Assembly: GCF_039544165.1 (NCBI RefSeq)
Contig: NZ_BAABLD010000002.1
Coordinates: 558,001-622,000, forward strand
Direction: 5' to 3'
DNA: 64,000 nt
From: Viridibacterium curvum
GTDB lineage: Bacteria > Pseudomonadota > Gammaproteobacteria > Burkholderiales > Rhodocyclaceae
Part shown: piece after piece, positions 1 to 8,441 of the stretch
Layout: each line of letters begins with the position of its first letter
Position numbering within the stretch: position 1 is the first letter of the stretch
Notes under the pieces: generated by a model
What the model was told of the DNA's origin: nothing
The model's input: the letters and a program-made list of their open reading frames with translations, nothing else
The model's database searches: none
Program-made: the position numbers and the translations under genes

Positions 1-21
1 TTGCGCATCGGCACGGAACAG

Positions 22-45
22 AAAGGCGGCCCGCAGGCCGCCTTT
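22..45 (-). terminator. Hairpin terminator downstream of pta
   Basis: A perfect 10-base-pair hairpin with a CGCA loop (arms 22-31 and 36-45) lies 21 bases past the pta stop codon. Both sides are flanked by short T/A-rich runs, so it may also end a plus-strand gene lying left of the window. No long U-tract follows, so strength is uncertain. Confidence 0.7.
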
Positions 46-66
46 CTATTTGCCGGGCGTCGTTGA

Positions 67-2112
67 CTACTTCTTCATCTCACTCGCCTGGATTGCGGTC
101 AGCGCTATCGTGAACACGATGTCATCGACCAGCGCGCCGCGTGACAGATCATTCACCGGTTTGCGCAAACCCTGCAGCATCGGCCCGACCGACACCACCT
201 TGGCGCTGCGCTGCACGGCCTTGTAAGTCGTGTTGCCGGTATTGAGGTCCGGGAACACAAACACCGTTGCTTGCCCGGCGACTTTGGAGTTCGGCGCCTT
301 CTGGCGCCCCACCTCCAGCACCGAAGCGGCGTCGTATTGAAGTGGGCCATCCAGCGCGAGTTCCGGTGCGCGTTCCCTGGCGAACCGCGTGGCTTCCGCA
401 ACCTTCTGCACGTCGGCACCGGCACCTGACGTGCCCGTCGAATAGCTGATCATCGCCACACGCGGCTCGACACCAAATGCTTGCGCCGAGGCGGCGCTCT
501 GCAATGCGATGTCTGCAAGCTCTTCCGCACTGGGATCGGGGTTGATCGCACAGTCGCCATAGACCAGCACCTGGTCAGGCATCAGCATGAAGAAGACCGA
601 TGAAACGATGGACTGTCCCGGCGCGGTCTTGATGAGTTGCAAGGCTGGACGCACAGTGTTGGCCGTGGTGTGTACCGCGCCAGACACAAGACCATCCACA
701 TCGTCCTGCGCCAGCATCATGGTGCCGAGCACCACGGTGTCCTGCATCTGCTCCCGCGCCTGACCCGGCGTTAGACCTTTGCTCTTGCGCAGCTCCACCA
801 TCGGCTCGACGTATTGTTCGCGCGCTTCATCGGGATCAATGATCTCCAGCGCAGCAGGCAAACTCACACCCTGAGTGGCCGCCACCGCTTCGATGGCAGC
901 GCGTTTGCCGAGCAGCACACAGCGTGCGATGCCCTTCTCGGTACAGATGACAGCGGCCTTGATTGTGCGCGGCTCGTCACCTTCGGGCAGCACGATGCGC
1001 TTGTTCGCTGCTCGCGCCTTCTGGATGAGCTGGTAACGGAAGGCTGGCGGCGACATGCGCGTAGTGGCCGGAACGCTGACGCAGGCCATGATGCTGCCCG
1101 TATCCAGTTGCTCGGCCATGTCGTCAAGTACGGCATCCATGCGCTCATGATCGTCGGCTGCCACTGCCAGCGGCACGCGGCTGATATTCGATGCGGTCAC
1201 GAAGGTATCGGTATCGACCCCCAGCACTGGCAGACCATTGTGGAAAGCCTTGCCCGCGAACTCGACGATTCGCGGATCGACACTCGTACCATGCGTCAGC
1301 ACCAGGCCTGCAAGCTGTACATTCCGGTTGGCCGCCAGCGCCGTGGCCAGCATGATGTCTTCACGATCACCGGAACTGACAATCAGTGCGCAAGGCGTCA
1401 GACGCGGAATGACCTCCAGTGCCGAACGCCCGGCAACCACGGTCTCCAGCACACGACGCGTATTCATCTCACCTTCCGCAAGGATGCGGGCATTCAGATG
1501 CCGCGCTACGTCCAGCGTACGCGGCGCCAGCAAGGCCTGGTTAAGGTGGATGAGACCCCACAGCGGCACATCACCAAGCTGTGCGCTGACAGTTTCGCGC
1601 GCCTGGCCCGGCGGTACCTTGTTGATGATGCCGCCACCCACGTTGCAGCCCGTATTGCGCACACGTGCAGCCATCTGGCGGATGTCGTCGGCAGCGTGGC
1701 CGCTTTCCGCACTGGCGACTAGAATCATCACGGCATGCAGGCTGCGTACGATCTCGCTGTTGAGTCGCGGGGTGAAGGGATGGTCAGCATCGGTGTGCAG
1801 GCCTTCCACAACCAGCACATCGGCACCCTCGGCAGCACGCATGCAGAGGCTCACGACGTCTTCGAGCAACTCGCCCTCTTCTCCACCCGCGAGCCGTTCC
1901 GACACGTGACTCATGGTCAATGCCGCAGGGGTATCGATGTGGCAGATCTCGCGGGCAAAATGGACAGAGCGCTCGTTGCCACTCTCATCCTGAGATACCG
2001 GTTTGACGAAACCCACGCGCAAGCCTTCGCGCTGCAAAGCACGCACAACACCCAGGGAGATGGAAGTCAGACCGACGTTCTGGCGAACGGGAGCAAGAAA
2101 GAATGTCTGCAT
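67..2112 (-). CDS. pta: Phosphate acetyltransferase (long form)
   Basis: This 681-residue protein interconverts acetyl-CoA plus phosphate and acetyl phosphate in the cytoplasm, the first step of acetate overflow or the acetate-uptake route. Three regions match the long Pta form: an N-terminal BioD/CobB-like domain (about 1-220, with a degenerate P-loop near NVGLTS), a DRTGG-like middle domain (about 225-335) and the C-terminal PTA_PTB catalytic domain (about 360-681, starting near the RIVLPEGDEPRT stretch). The ATG start at 2112 has GAGGT about 10 bases upstream. Acetate kinase (ackA), the usual partner, is not adjacent: a terminator follows directly and upstream lies a large palindrome. Acetyl phosphate could also feed the receiver-domain proteins elsewhere in the window, but that is inference. 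Confidence 0.95.
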   Translation of the reverse strand: MQTFFLAPVRQNVGLTSISLGVVRALQREGLRVGFVKPVSQDESGNERSVHFAREICHIDTPAALTMSHVSERLAGGEEGELLEDVVSLCMRAAEGADVLVVEGLHTDADHPFTPRLNSEIVRSLHAVMILVASAESGHAADDIRQMAARVRNTGCNVGGGIINKVPPGQARETVSAQLGDVPLWGLIHLNQALLAPRTLDVARHLNARILAEGEMNTRRVLETVVAGRSALEVIPRLTPCALIVSSGDREDIMLATALAANRNVQLAGLVLTHGTSVDPRIVEFAGKAFHNGLPVLGVDTDTFVTASNISRVPLAVAADDHERMDAVLDDMAEQLDTGSIMACVSVPATTRMSPPAFRYQLIQKARAANKRIVLPEGDEPRTIKAAVICTEKGIARCVLLGKRAAIEAVAATQGVSLPAALEIIDPDEAREQYVEPMVELRKSKGLTPGQAREQMQDTVVLGTMMLAQDDVDGLVSGAVHTTANTVRPALQLIKTAPGQSIVSSVFFMLMPDQVLVYGDCAINPDPSAEELADIALQSAASAQAFGVEPRVAMISYSTGTSGAGADVQKVAEATRFARERAPELALDGPLQYDAASVLEVGRQKAPNSKVAGQATVFVFPDLNTGNTTYKAVQRSAKVVSVGPMLQGLRKPVNDLSRGALVDDIVFTIALTAIQASEMKK

Positions 2113-2133
2113 TGCAGGACCTCGACAACGACC

Positions 2134-2427
2134 AACCCCGGGCTGGGGTTAGTACCGAGGGCCTGTTCTCATTTGCCCGCTGGTTGCAAAGCCCCCGAAT
2201 CCGGTGCGGAACGCGGCGCGGCGACGCTGACAGGGTGCCCCCCCCTGTCAAGACGCTGCAACAAAGCGCCGCACCGGATTCGGGGGCTGCCCGGAGGGTT
2301 CAAAGGTATGGCTCCGCGCTACCGCGTTGTTCGTCTCGTGCGGGGGGCACCCCGCACGGCGACTCACGCCTTGTCCCGCGCGCCATACCTTTGAACGCAA
2401 TCCACCGGGCAAATGAGAACAGGCCCT
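2134..2427. repeat. Large nested palindrome (multi-stem repeat element)
   Basis: Between pta and the NifQ-like gene a non-coding segment folds into a regular nested structure. The outer arms 2158-2179 and 2406-2427 are a perfect 22-base inverted repeat. They enclose two side-by-side stems. Stem A has 20-base perfect arms, 2190-2209 with 2269-2288, and its own inner hairpin (2228-2235 with 2243-2250). Stem B has 14-base perfect arms, 2298-2311 with 2383-2396, and an inner hairpin (2338-2345 with 2350-2357). A separate small hairpin sits at 2134-2150. No ORF fits. It could be a structured RNA, a non-autonomous mobile palindrome or a nucleoid-protein site. The rest of this 405-base gap (2428-2517) shows nothing clear. 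Confidence 0.85.
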
Positions 2428-2517
2428 GAATAGCCGAATCCTATTATGACCCCGCTTCTGCAGTGCGGAAGACTGGAGCTTGTTTGATCTTTCTCAGCTG
2501 TTCTCGCGCGCGGGTAT

Positions 2518-3129
2518 TCAACCCACCGCAACCTGCTTGTAACGCGCTTTCTCAACTTCGACACGGTCGAACAGGAAAGCCTTCCAGTCCTGCCCATTGC
2601 GGTTGCAGACAGCCAGCGAGGTGAAGAAGCTGTGCATCAAATCATCAAAGACGCCGGGTGACGCAAAGTGCAGCGCCTGCCACAACGACTCGCCCCCGAT
2701 GCTGGCTGTCGCGATGGCATGCGCCAGCCAGCTGCTGTCCTCGTCTTCCACCGTGCGATGCAGGATCAGCAGCTGCGCGAGGCGCGCAACAAATTCCGCC
2801 TCGCTGCTCCGCGCGAAATCCGACGGCACCCGCATCTCCTGCCAGGCACGGCCAATCAGCGCCTGCGCACCGGGAAAGTGCACGGAGAACATTGCACGCG
2901 TGGCATCACCATCCAGTCCCGCAATCGGCAGGTAGTCCATACCATGCCGTTCCCAAGCGCGTTCGACCATGCCGGCAAGTGCCAGCGTGACACCATATGC
3001 TGGCCGCGGTGCCAGCAACAACAGGGCGCGGCGCAGATCGTGCGCCCCGGCCTCACTGCTGCGAGCGCTTCGTTGCAACAGCGTCGGCAATTTCTTGTCG
3101 GATACTTTGGAGAATGAATGGGTCTGCAT
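2518..3129 (-). CDS. NifQ-like protein lacking the C-terminal cysteine motif
   Basis: The C-terminal half of this 203-residue protein resembles NifQ, the molybdenum-donor protein for nitrogenase cofactor synthesis: an LWQAL segment, an LM-x3-F-x2-L segment, then N-x4-W-K-x-F. In known NifQ proteins this is followed by a C-x4-C-x2-C-x5-C-type cluster that binds Mo-Fe-S. Here the protein ends about seven residues after VEKARYK and has no such cysteines. No other nif gene is in the window. I chose the ATG at 3129 because AGGAG lies nine bases upstream; a longer reading to 3186 has no such support. Function is unknown; a role in molybdenum metabolism is only suggested by the family. Confidence 0.7.
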   Translation of the reverse strand: MQTHSFSKVSDKKLPTLLQRSARSSEAGAHDLRRALLLLAPRPAYGVTLALAGMVERAWERHGMDYLPIAGLDGDATRAMFSVHFPGAQALIGRAWQEMRVPSDFARSSEAEFVARLAQLLILHRTVEDEDSSWLAHAIATASIGGESLWQALHFASPGVFDDLMHSFFTSLAVCNRNGQDWKAFLFDRVEVEKARYKQVAVG

Positions 3130-3330
3130 GACTGGCTCTCCTGAAAAACCAACAAGAGACAAAAAGCAGATTCCGTACCGCAACAAAATCCCTTATGGAC
3201 GCAGCCGATTGGCTAAGATCTGCCCACAGCTTCCACCGTTTTGCGCTGTGAGACTGGCCTTTCACGATTTGTAAAAGCCACTGCCCTCACCAGCGCACTT
3301 CCTGTCGTTTCCCCCATTTCCGGCATCGTC

Positions 3331-4848
3331 ATGCGAGATCCAGCCCCCGCCCCCGAATTCCGCACTTCCGCGCTTGAGCGCTTGTCGTTCGACAACAGCT
3401 TTGCGCGCCTGCCGGGCGATTTCTACACACGCCTTGCCCCCGAGGGACTGCCGGCGCCACGGCTCCTGGCCTTCAGCCCCGAAGCCACTGCGCTGATAGG
3501 TTTGTCGCCCGAATGCTGGGCCCAGCCTGAAGCTGCCGACTATTTCGCCGGCAACAGCCTGCTGCCCGGGAGCGAGCCCCTGGCAGCCGTGTATTCGGGT
3601 CATCAGTTTGGTGTATGGGCAGGTCAGCTCGGCGACGGTCGTGCGCACCTGTTGGGTGCCGTGCAGACGCCAGATGGCCCCATCGAGTTGCAGCTCAAGG
3701 GGGCAGGTCAGACGCCCTACTCGCGCCGAGCAGATGGCCGCGCCGTGCTGCGCTCGTCGATCCGCGAATTCCTGTGCTCGGAAGCCATGGCCGCGCTGGG
3801 CATCCCGACCACCCGCGCCCTGTGCCTTGTAGCCTCCCCGCTTCCGGTACGCCGCGAGACCATGGAGACCGCCGCGATCGTCACGCGCATGGCGCCGAGT
3901 TTTGTGCGCTTCGGCTCCTTCGAGCATTGGGCTTCGCGCGACCGCAACGAAGAACTCAAGACGCTCGCCGACTACGTGATCGACCACTTCCGCCCCGCCC
4001 TGCGCGACGAGCCCGAGCCCTACGCCGCCCTGCTCGCCGACGTCGCCCGCAACACCGCCATCATGATTGCGCACTGGCAGGCGATCGGCTTCATGCACGG
4101 CGTGATGAACACCGACAACATGAGCATCCTCGGCCTCACGCTCGACTACGGCCCCTTCGGATTCATGGAAGCCTTCGACGCCACCCACATCTGCAACCAC
4201 TCCGACGAACAGGGTCGCTACGCCTTCCACCGCCAACCCGCCATCGCACACTGGAATCTCTACGCCCTCGGCGGTGCGCTCGCCAGCCTCGTTGGCGAGC
4301 ACGACAAGATCCGCGACCTCATTGACGGCGCCTACATACCCACCTACGAACAGAAGTTCATGCAGCTCGCCTGCGCCAAACTCGGCCTGGCTATGGCCCA
4401 CGAAAGCGACGAAGACCTGCTGCGCGCCACATACAGCCTGCTGCAGGACCAACGCATCGACCACACCATTTTCTTCCGCGCACTCAGCGGCCTGCCCGCG
4501 CAAGTCGACGAAGCGGATCGATCACGTATCGACGCCCCGCTGCGTGACCACTTCGTCGACCGCGAACAGGGCGATGCCTGGCTCGCCCAATGGCGCGCAC
4601 GCCTCACACTCGAATCACGCAGCGACGCCGAACGCCAACAAGCCATGCTCGCCACCAACCCGGCATACGTGCTGCGCAACTGGATGGCCGAAGGCGCCAT
4701 CGTCAAGGCACGCCAAGGCGACTACAGCGAGATCGCCCGCGTGCTCGACTGCCTGCGCCAGCCCTTCACGACGCGCGAAGGTTTTGAGGATTTTGCGAAA
4801 CTGCCGCCGGATTGGGCGAATGGCATTGAGGTGAGTTGTTCGAGCTGA
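3331..4848 (+). CDS. selO: SelO/YdiU protein adenylyltransferase (AMPylase)
   Basis: This 505-residue protein belongs to the SelO (YdiU, UPF0061) family of pseudokinase-fold enzymes that transfer AMP from ATP to protein Ser, Thr or Tyr, linked to oxidative stress. Family hallmarks are the LKGAGQTPYSR block near residue 120, the following RSSIREFLCSEAM stretch, and the HGVMNTDNMS...LDYGPFGFM block with metal/catalytic Asp and Asn residues around 262-272. The C-terminus is Cys-Ser-Ser, matching the position where eukaryotic SelO has selenocysteine-Ser-Ser. The frame stays open to a TTG at 3241, but SelO proteins usually begin just before the L-x-FDNSFARLP segment, so the ATG at 3331 is preferred despite no clear ribosome site. 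It is transcribed divergently from the NifQ-like gene. Confidence 0.93.
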   Translation: MRDPAPAPEFRTSALERLSFDNSFARLPGDFYTRLAPEGLPAPRLLAFSPEATALIGLSPECWAQPEAADYFAGNSLLPGSEPLAAVYSGHQFGVWAGQLGDGRAHLLGAVQTPDGPIELQLKGAGQTPYSRRADGRAVLRSSIREFLCSEAMAALGIPTTRALCLVASPLPVRRETMETAAIVTRMAPSFVRFGSFEHWASRDRNEELKTLADYVIDHFRPALRDEPEPYAALLADVARNTAIMIAHWQAIGFMHGVMNTDNMSILGLTLDYGPFGFMEAFDATHICNHSDEQGRYAFHRQPAIAHWNLYALGGALASLVGEHDKIRDLIDGAYIPTYEQKFMQLACAKLGLAMAHESDEDLLRATYSLLQDQRIDHTIFFRALSGLPAQVDEADRSRIDAPLRDHFVDREQGDAWLAQWRARLTLESRSDAERQQAMLATNPAYVLRNWMAEGAIVKARQGDYSEIARVLDCLRQPFTTREGFEDFAKLPPDWANGIEVSCSS

Positions 4849-4871
4849 CAACCGCAGTCACGCACTACGTC

Positions 4872-4990
4872 ATTCCCGCGGACGCGGGAATCCATAGGGC
4901 CTTTGCATCAGCAAAGGCGGAGGTTGCTGCTTAATGTCCCCAGATGCTCTTGCCTGCGGCAAGCCTGTGAATTCCCGCGTCCGCGGGAAT
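4872..4990. repeat. Pair of ATTCCC-N8-GGGAAT (dRS3-like) palindromes
   Basis: The gap between selO and ligA holds two 20-base palindromes of the form ATTCCC-N8-GGGAAT, at 4872-4891 and 4971-4990. They are oppositely oriented, each flanked by CGTC or GACG on the outer side. Between them are two further hairpins, 4899-4906 with 4911-4918 and 4949-4954 with 4958-4963. The 20-base form equals the consensus of neisserial dRS3 repeats. Related pairs occur at 51936, 58608 and 62774. Confidence 0.85.
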
Positions 4991-5021
4991 GACGGGTTCG
5001 AACGCCTCGGCGTGCTTTGCG

Positions 5022-7070
5022 TCAGGCTGATGAATCGCCTAACAAGGCCAACAACCCCGCCTCATCCAGCACCGTCACCCCCAACTCACGCGCCTTGTCG
5101 AGCTTGCTGCCGGCCTCTTCGCCGGCCACGACATAGCTGGTCTTCTTCGACACCGACCCGCTGACTTTGCCACCGTGCGATTCGATCAACGCGCCCGCTT
5201 CATCGCGGCTCATGGTGGGCAGCGTGCCAGTCAGCACGAAGGTCTTGCCGGCCAGTGCGCTGGACGCGGCTTCCATGGCATTCGGATTCGGCAGCTTCAG
5301 TCCAGCCGCGACAAGCTGTTCGACGACCTCGCGGTTATGCGACTCGGCAAAGAAATTGACGATGCTCTGCGCGACGATGGGGCCTACATCGGGCACTTCG
5401 AGCAGGGCTTCGGGCGTCGCGTTCATGATCGCGTCGATATTGCCAAAGTGGCGTGCGAGATCCTTGGCTGTTGCCTCGCCGACATTGCGGATGCCCAGCG
5501 CAAAGATGAAGCGCGCAAGTGGCGCATCCTTGCTCTTCTCGATCGCGGTGAGCAGGTTCGCAGCAGACTTCTCGGCCATGCGCTCAAGATTCGCCAGTGA
5601 CAGCAGACCCAGCTTGTAGAGATCAGCCGTGGTATTGACGATGCCGCCATCGACGAGCTGGTCGACGAGCTTGTCGCCGAGGCCTTCGATATCCATCGCA
5701 CGGCGTGCCGCAAAGTGCAGCAAGGCCTGCTTGCGCTGGGCCGGGCAGATCAGGCCGCCAGTGCAACGCGCGACGGCTTCGTCCTCGCCGCGCACGACCC
5801 TGGAACCGCACACCGGGCAAACCGGATAACGCGCCAGCAGATCGAAGCGTGGCAACTCGCCTTCGCGACGCTCAAGCACCGGGCCGACGACTTCGGGAAT
5901 CACGTCGCCCGCGCGACGCACGATGACCCAGTCACCGATGCGCACGTCCTTACGGTCGACTTCGTCCTGGTTGTGCAGGGTCGCATTGGTGACGGTCACG
6001 CCGCCAACAAACACCGGCGCGAGCCGTGCCACTGGCGTAATGGCGCCTGTACGACCGACCTGCACCTCGATGTCGAGCAGCTGCGTGATCTCTTCCTGCG
6101 CCGGATACTTGTGTGCCACGGCCCAGTTCGGCTCGCGGTTGCGGAAGCCCAGCTCGCGTTGCAGGGCCAGACTGTTGACCTTGTAGACGATGCCGTCGAT
6201 GTCGAACGGCAGGCTGTCACGCAAACCAGCCATGCGCTGGTGAAATTCGACCAGACCCGCAGCGCCCTTTGCGATGACGCGGTGTTCACACACGGGCAAG
6301 CCAAACGTTGCGAGCGCATCTTCGAGTGCCGCGTGGGTCGCTGGCATATCGCTCCAGCCCTGCACTTCGCCGAGACCATAGGCAAAGAACGACAGAGGAC
6401 GCTGCGCGGTGATCGCCGGGTCAAGCTGGCGGATGGCGCCGGCTGCGGTATTGCGTGGATTGATGAAAGTCTTTTCACCTGCTGCACGCTGGCGCTCGTT
6501 GAGCTTCTCGAAGTCATCGCGGCGCATGTACACCTCGCCGCGTACTTCGAGCACCGCCGGCGCGTCGCCCATCAGCTTCAGCGGAATGCCACCAATGGTG
6601 CGCACGTTGTGGGTCACATCCTCTCCCACCTCACCATCGCCACGCGTTGCCGCCTGCACCAGCACGCCAGACTCGTAACGGAGATTCATTGCGAGGCCAT
6701 CGAACTTGAGCTCGGCCGCATATTCGATGGCTGGCGCATCGTCGGCACGCTCCAGCTTGCGACGCACGCGGGCATCGAAAGCAATCGCTCCACCCTCAGT
6801 CGTGTCCGTCTCGGTCTCGATGGACAGCATGGGCACGACGTGACGTACCGGCGTCAGCTCCTTGAGCGGGGCGCCACCGACCCGTTGCGTCGGCGAATCA
6901 GCGGTGCGCAGCGCAGGATGCGCCGCCTCAATGGCCTGCAGCTCGCGAAACAGGCGGTCGTACTCGGCGTCGGGCACCAGCGGTGCATCGAGCGTGTAGT
7001 AGGCGTGTGCGTAGCGGTGGAGGGTGTCGCGTAGCTCGGCAGCGCGTTCAACAACAAACAGATCCGTCAT
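5022..7070 (-). CDS. ligA: NAD+-dependent DNA ligase
   Basis: LigA seals nicks during replication and repair using NAD+. The 682-residue length is normal. Domains in order: the NMN-binding Ia region (HAYYTLDAPLVPDAEYD, about 22-38), the nucleotidyltransferase domain with the adenylated lysine K122 in LKFDG, an OB fold, a four-cysteine zinc finger (CPVCGS...CTGGLICP), helix-hairpin-helix repeats, and a C-terminal BRCT domain (about 600-682). The ATG at 7070 is preceded by GAGG. It is the last gene of the smc-zipA-small ORF-ligA run, about 40 bases after the small ORF. Confidence 0.98.
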   Translation of the reverse strand: MTDLFVVERAAELRDTLHRYAHAYYTLDAPLVPDAEYDRLFRELQAIEAAHPALRTADSPTQRVGGAPLKELTPVRHVVPMLSIETETDTTEGGAIAFDARVRRKLERADDAPAIEYAAELKFDGLAMNLRYESGVLVQAATRGDGEVGEDVTHNVRTIGGIPLKLMGDAPAVLEVRGEVYMRRDDFEKLNERQRAAGEKTFINPRNTAAGAIRQLDPAITAQRPLSFFAYGLGEVQGWSDMPATHAALEDALATFGLPVCEHRVIAKGAAGLVEFHQRMAGLRDSLPFDIDGIVYKVNSLALQRELGFRNREPNWAVAHKYPAQEEITQLLDIEVQVGRTGAITPVARLAPVFVGGVTVTNATLHNQDEVDRKDVRIGDWVIVRRAGDVIPEVVGPVLERREGELPRFDLLARYPVCPVCGSRVVRGEDEAVARCTGGLICPAQRKQALLHFAARRAMDIEGLGDKLVDQLVDGGIVNTTADLYKLGLLSLANLERMAEKSAANLLTAIEKSKDAPLARFIFALGIRNVGEATAKDLARHFGNIDAIMNATPEALLEVPDVGPIVAQSIVNFFAESHNREVVEQLVAAGLKLPNPNAMEAASSALAGKTFVLTGTLPTMSRDEAGALIESHGGKVSGSVSKKTSYVVAGEEAGSKLDKARELGVTVLDEAGLLALLGDSSA

Positions 7071-7111
7071 TCAGACCTCAAACTAATGTTGGGCGATGTC
7101 GCGCGCGTTAG

Positions 7112-7273
7112 TTACTCGACCGGCTCTCGGTCAGCGGATTCATCGCGTTTGTGCGAACGCTTGCCGAGCGCGCCGAAGTAGCCAAACAATGCCAGCGCAG
7201 GTAGTGCAAACACGCCGTACAAAAACAACCTGGACAAGGTACTGCCGAAAATCCATTGCAGATGCTCGGCCAT
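7112..7273 (-). CDS. Small single-span membrane protein, 53 residues, unknown function
   Basis: A 53-codon ORF begins six bases after the zipA stop and ends 41 bases before ligA. Its protein starts MAEHLQWIFGSTL and has one hydrophobic segment (roughly residues 17-35, LFLYGVFALPALALFGYFG). A strongly charged tail (GKRSHKRDESADREPVE) follows, as expected for a single-span inner-membrane protein with a basic cytoplasmic end. I do not recognise a family. Position in the operon and the clean amphipathic layout support it being real; the ribosome site is weak. A role with ZipA at the membrane is only a guess from position. Confidence 0.55.
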   Translation of the reverse strand: MAEHLQWIFGSTLSRLFLYGVFALPALALFGYFGALGKRSHKRDESADREPVE

Positions 7274-7279
7274 GAAACG

Positions 7280-8425
7280 TCAGCGGAACAGACGCAAAGC
7301 CACTTCACTCCCCGCCGGAATGCCCTGTGCCTCCATCTGCTGATCGAACTGTGCGATCTGGCCGCGGATGAGGCTCAGCGAGCGGTCGGAGAGCAACACC
7401 CGGTTGTCATCGACCATGACGCCCCCCAGCGCGACAGCAAGCTGTTGGGCGAAGGTGGTCACGCGGTCGAACACGGCGACTGGATCGGGGGCACGCGGCA
7501 CGTCGATCGCGAGCGTGATGCCAGTGGTATGCAGGTGGCGCAGCTGCTCGGCGGAGAACATCGCCGTCTCCTGGTTGGAGAGCGTGAACAGCGTGCGCTC
7601 ATCGTCATCGCGGGCATGGTATGCCCCGTCGCCCATCAGGACCAGACCGGCGGCCTCGGCCAGACCGCGGATCTTGGTGCCGGGGAAGCTGCCTTCCTTG
7701 GCGACGACGTTGACGGCAATCTGAATGTCGACGTCCGCACAGAAACGATCCAGCTCCTGCGCACGACTCATCACTTCGGCGCGGGACGGCAAGCGTGGCA
7801 CGGCGAGAAACTGGTCGCAGAGCTGCTGTACCTGGTCATAAAAACGGGTCAGGTCGGCCTCGGCGATGGCGCCGCGACGGTCAACCAGCTGCAGGGCGGC
7901 ACTGGCGCGGTTGAGGCTGGCGCTGCTGCGCGCATCGATCGGCATCCATTGGTTATCGCTGTCGTTCCAGCCGAACCAGCGCAAGGGCTTGGAGAAACCA
8001 GCCAGCAAGGCTTGTTGGGCAGTGAACAACGCGCCCGCCGACAAGCCAGCAGGGGCCTCAACAGTGACGACGCAGTCGATGGCTTGCGACTCGACGGGCA
8101 TGGCCGGCGTCGCAGCCTTGGCGGGAGTTGCGGGCCGTGACTTGCTGACGGCCGGCGACGGTGCGCGCGGGGGCATCGGAGCGGGCGTGGCGTTCGGGCC
8201 TTCACCCTCGGCAGCGTTGCCAGGCAAGCTGGGTTCCATGCGACCGCCCGGAGCTGGCGGAATGGGAGCGACGTCGTCACCATCGAGCAGGGCATCGCGC
8301 TCGGCGGGGCGGAAGATCTGTTCGGCATGGCGACGCGCACGGCGTTCCTGCCAGAAGTTGTAACCGACAACCACGATGACGACGAGGCCACCGGCGGCGA
8401 TCAGGGAAAGCTGGAAATCACTCAT
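7280..8425 (-). CDS. zipA: Cell division protein ZipA
   Basis: ZipA tethers FtsZ filaments to the inner membrane early in division. The 381-residue protein has an N-terminal membrane anchor (about residues 6-24, LSLIAAGGLVVIVVVGYNF). A basic stretch (QERRARRHAE) follows, then a proline/alanine-rich linker (about 45-125) and a C-terminal FtsZ-binding domain (about 240-375, with the ITLAIDVPRAPDPVAVFDRV region). It lies 16 bases after smc. Length and layout fit the family. Confidence 0.93.
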   Translation of the reverse strand: MSDFQLSLIAAGGLVVIVVVGYNFWQERRARRHAEQIFRPAERDALLDGDDVAPIPPAPGGRMEPSLPGNAAEGEGPNATPAPMPPRAPSPAVSKSRPATPAKAATPAMPVESQAIDCVVTVEAPAGLSAGALFTAQQALLAGFSKPLRWFGWNDSDNQWMPIDARSSASLNRASAALQLVDRRGAIAEADLTRFYDQVQQLCDQFLAVPRLPSRAEVMSRAQELDRFCADVDIQIAVNVVAKEGSFPGTKIRGLAEAAGLVLMGDGAYHARDDDERTLFTLSNQETAMFSAEQLRHLHTTGITLAIDVPRAPDPVAVFDRVTTFAQQLAVALGGVMVDDNRVLLSDRSLSLIRGQIAQFDQQMEAQGIPAGSEVALRLFR

Positions 8426-8441
8426 TCTGTCTGGACGACTT

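Noticed and set aside
3262..4503. 413-residue open frame antisense to selO
   Set aside because: Runs opposite a clear SelO protein and shows no family features.
5715..7034. 439-residue open frame antisense to ligA
   Set aside because: Shadow of ligA; no domain or ribosome site.
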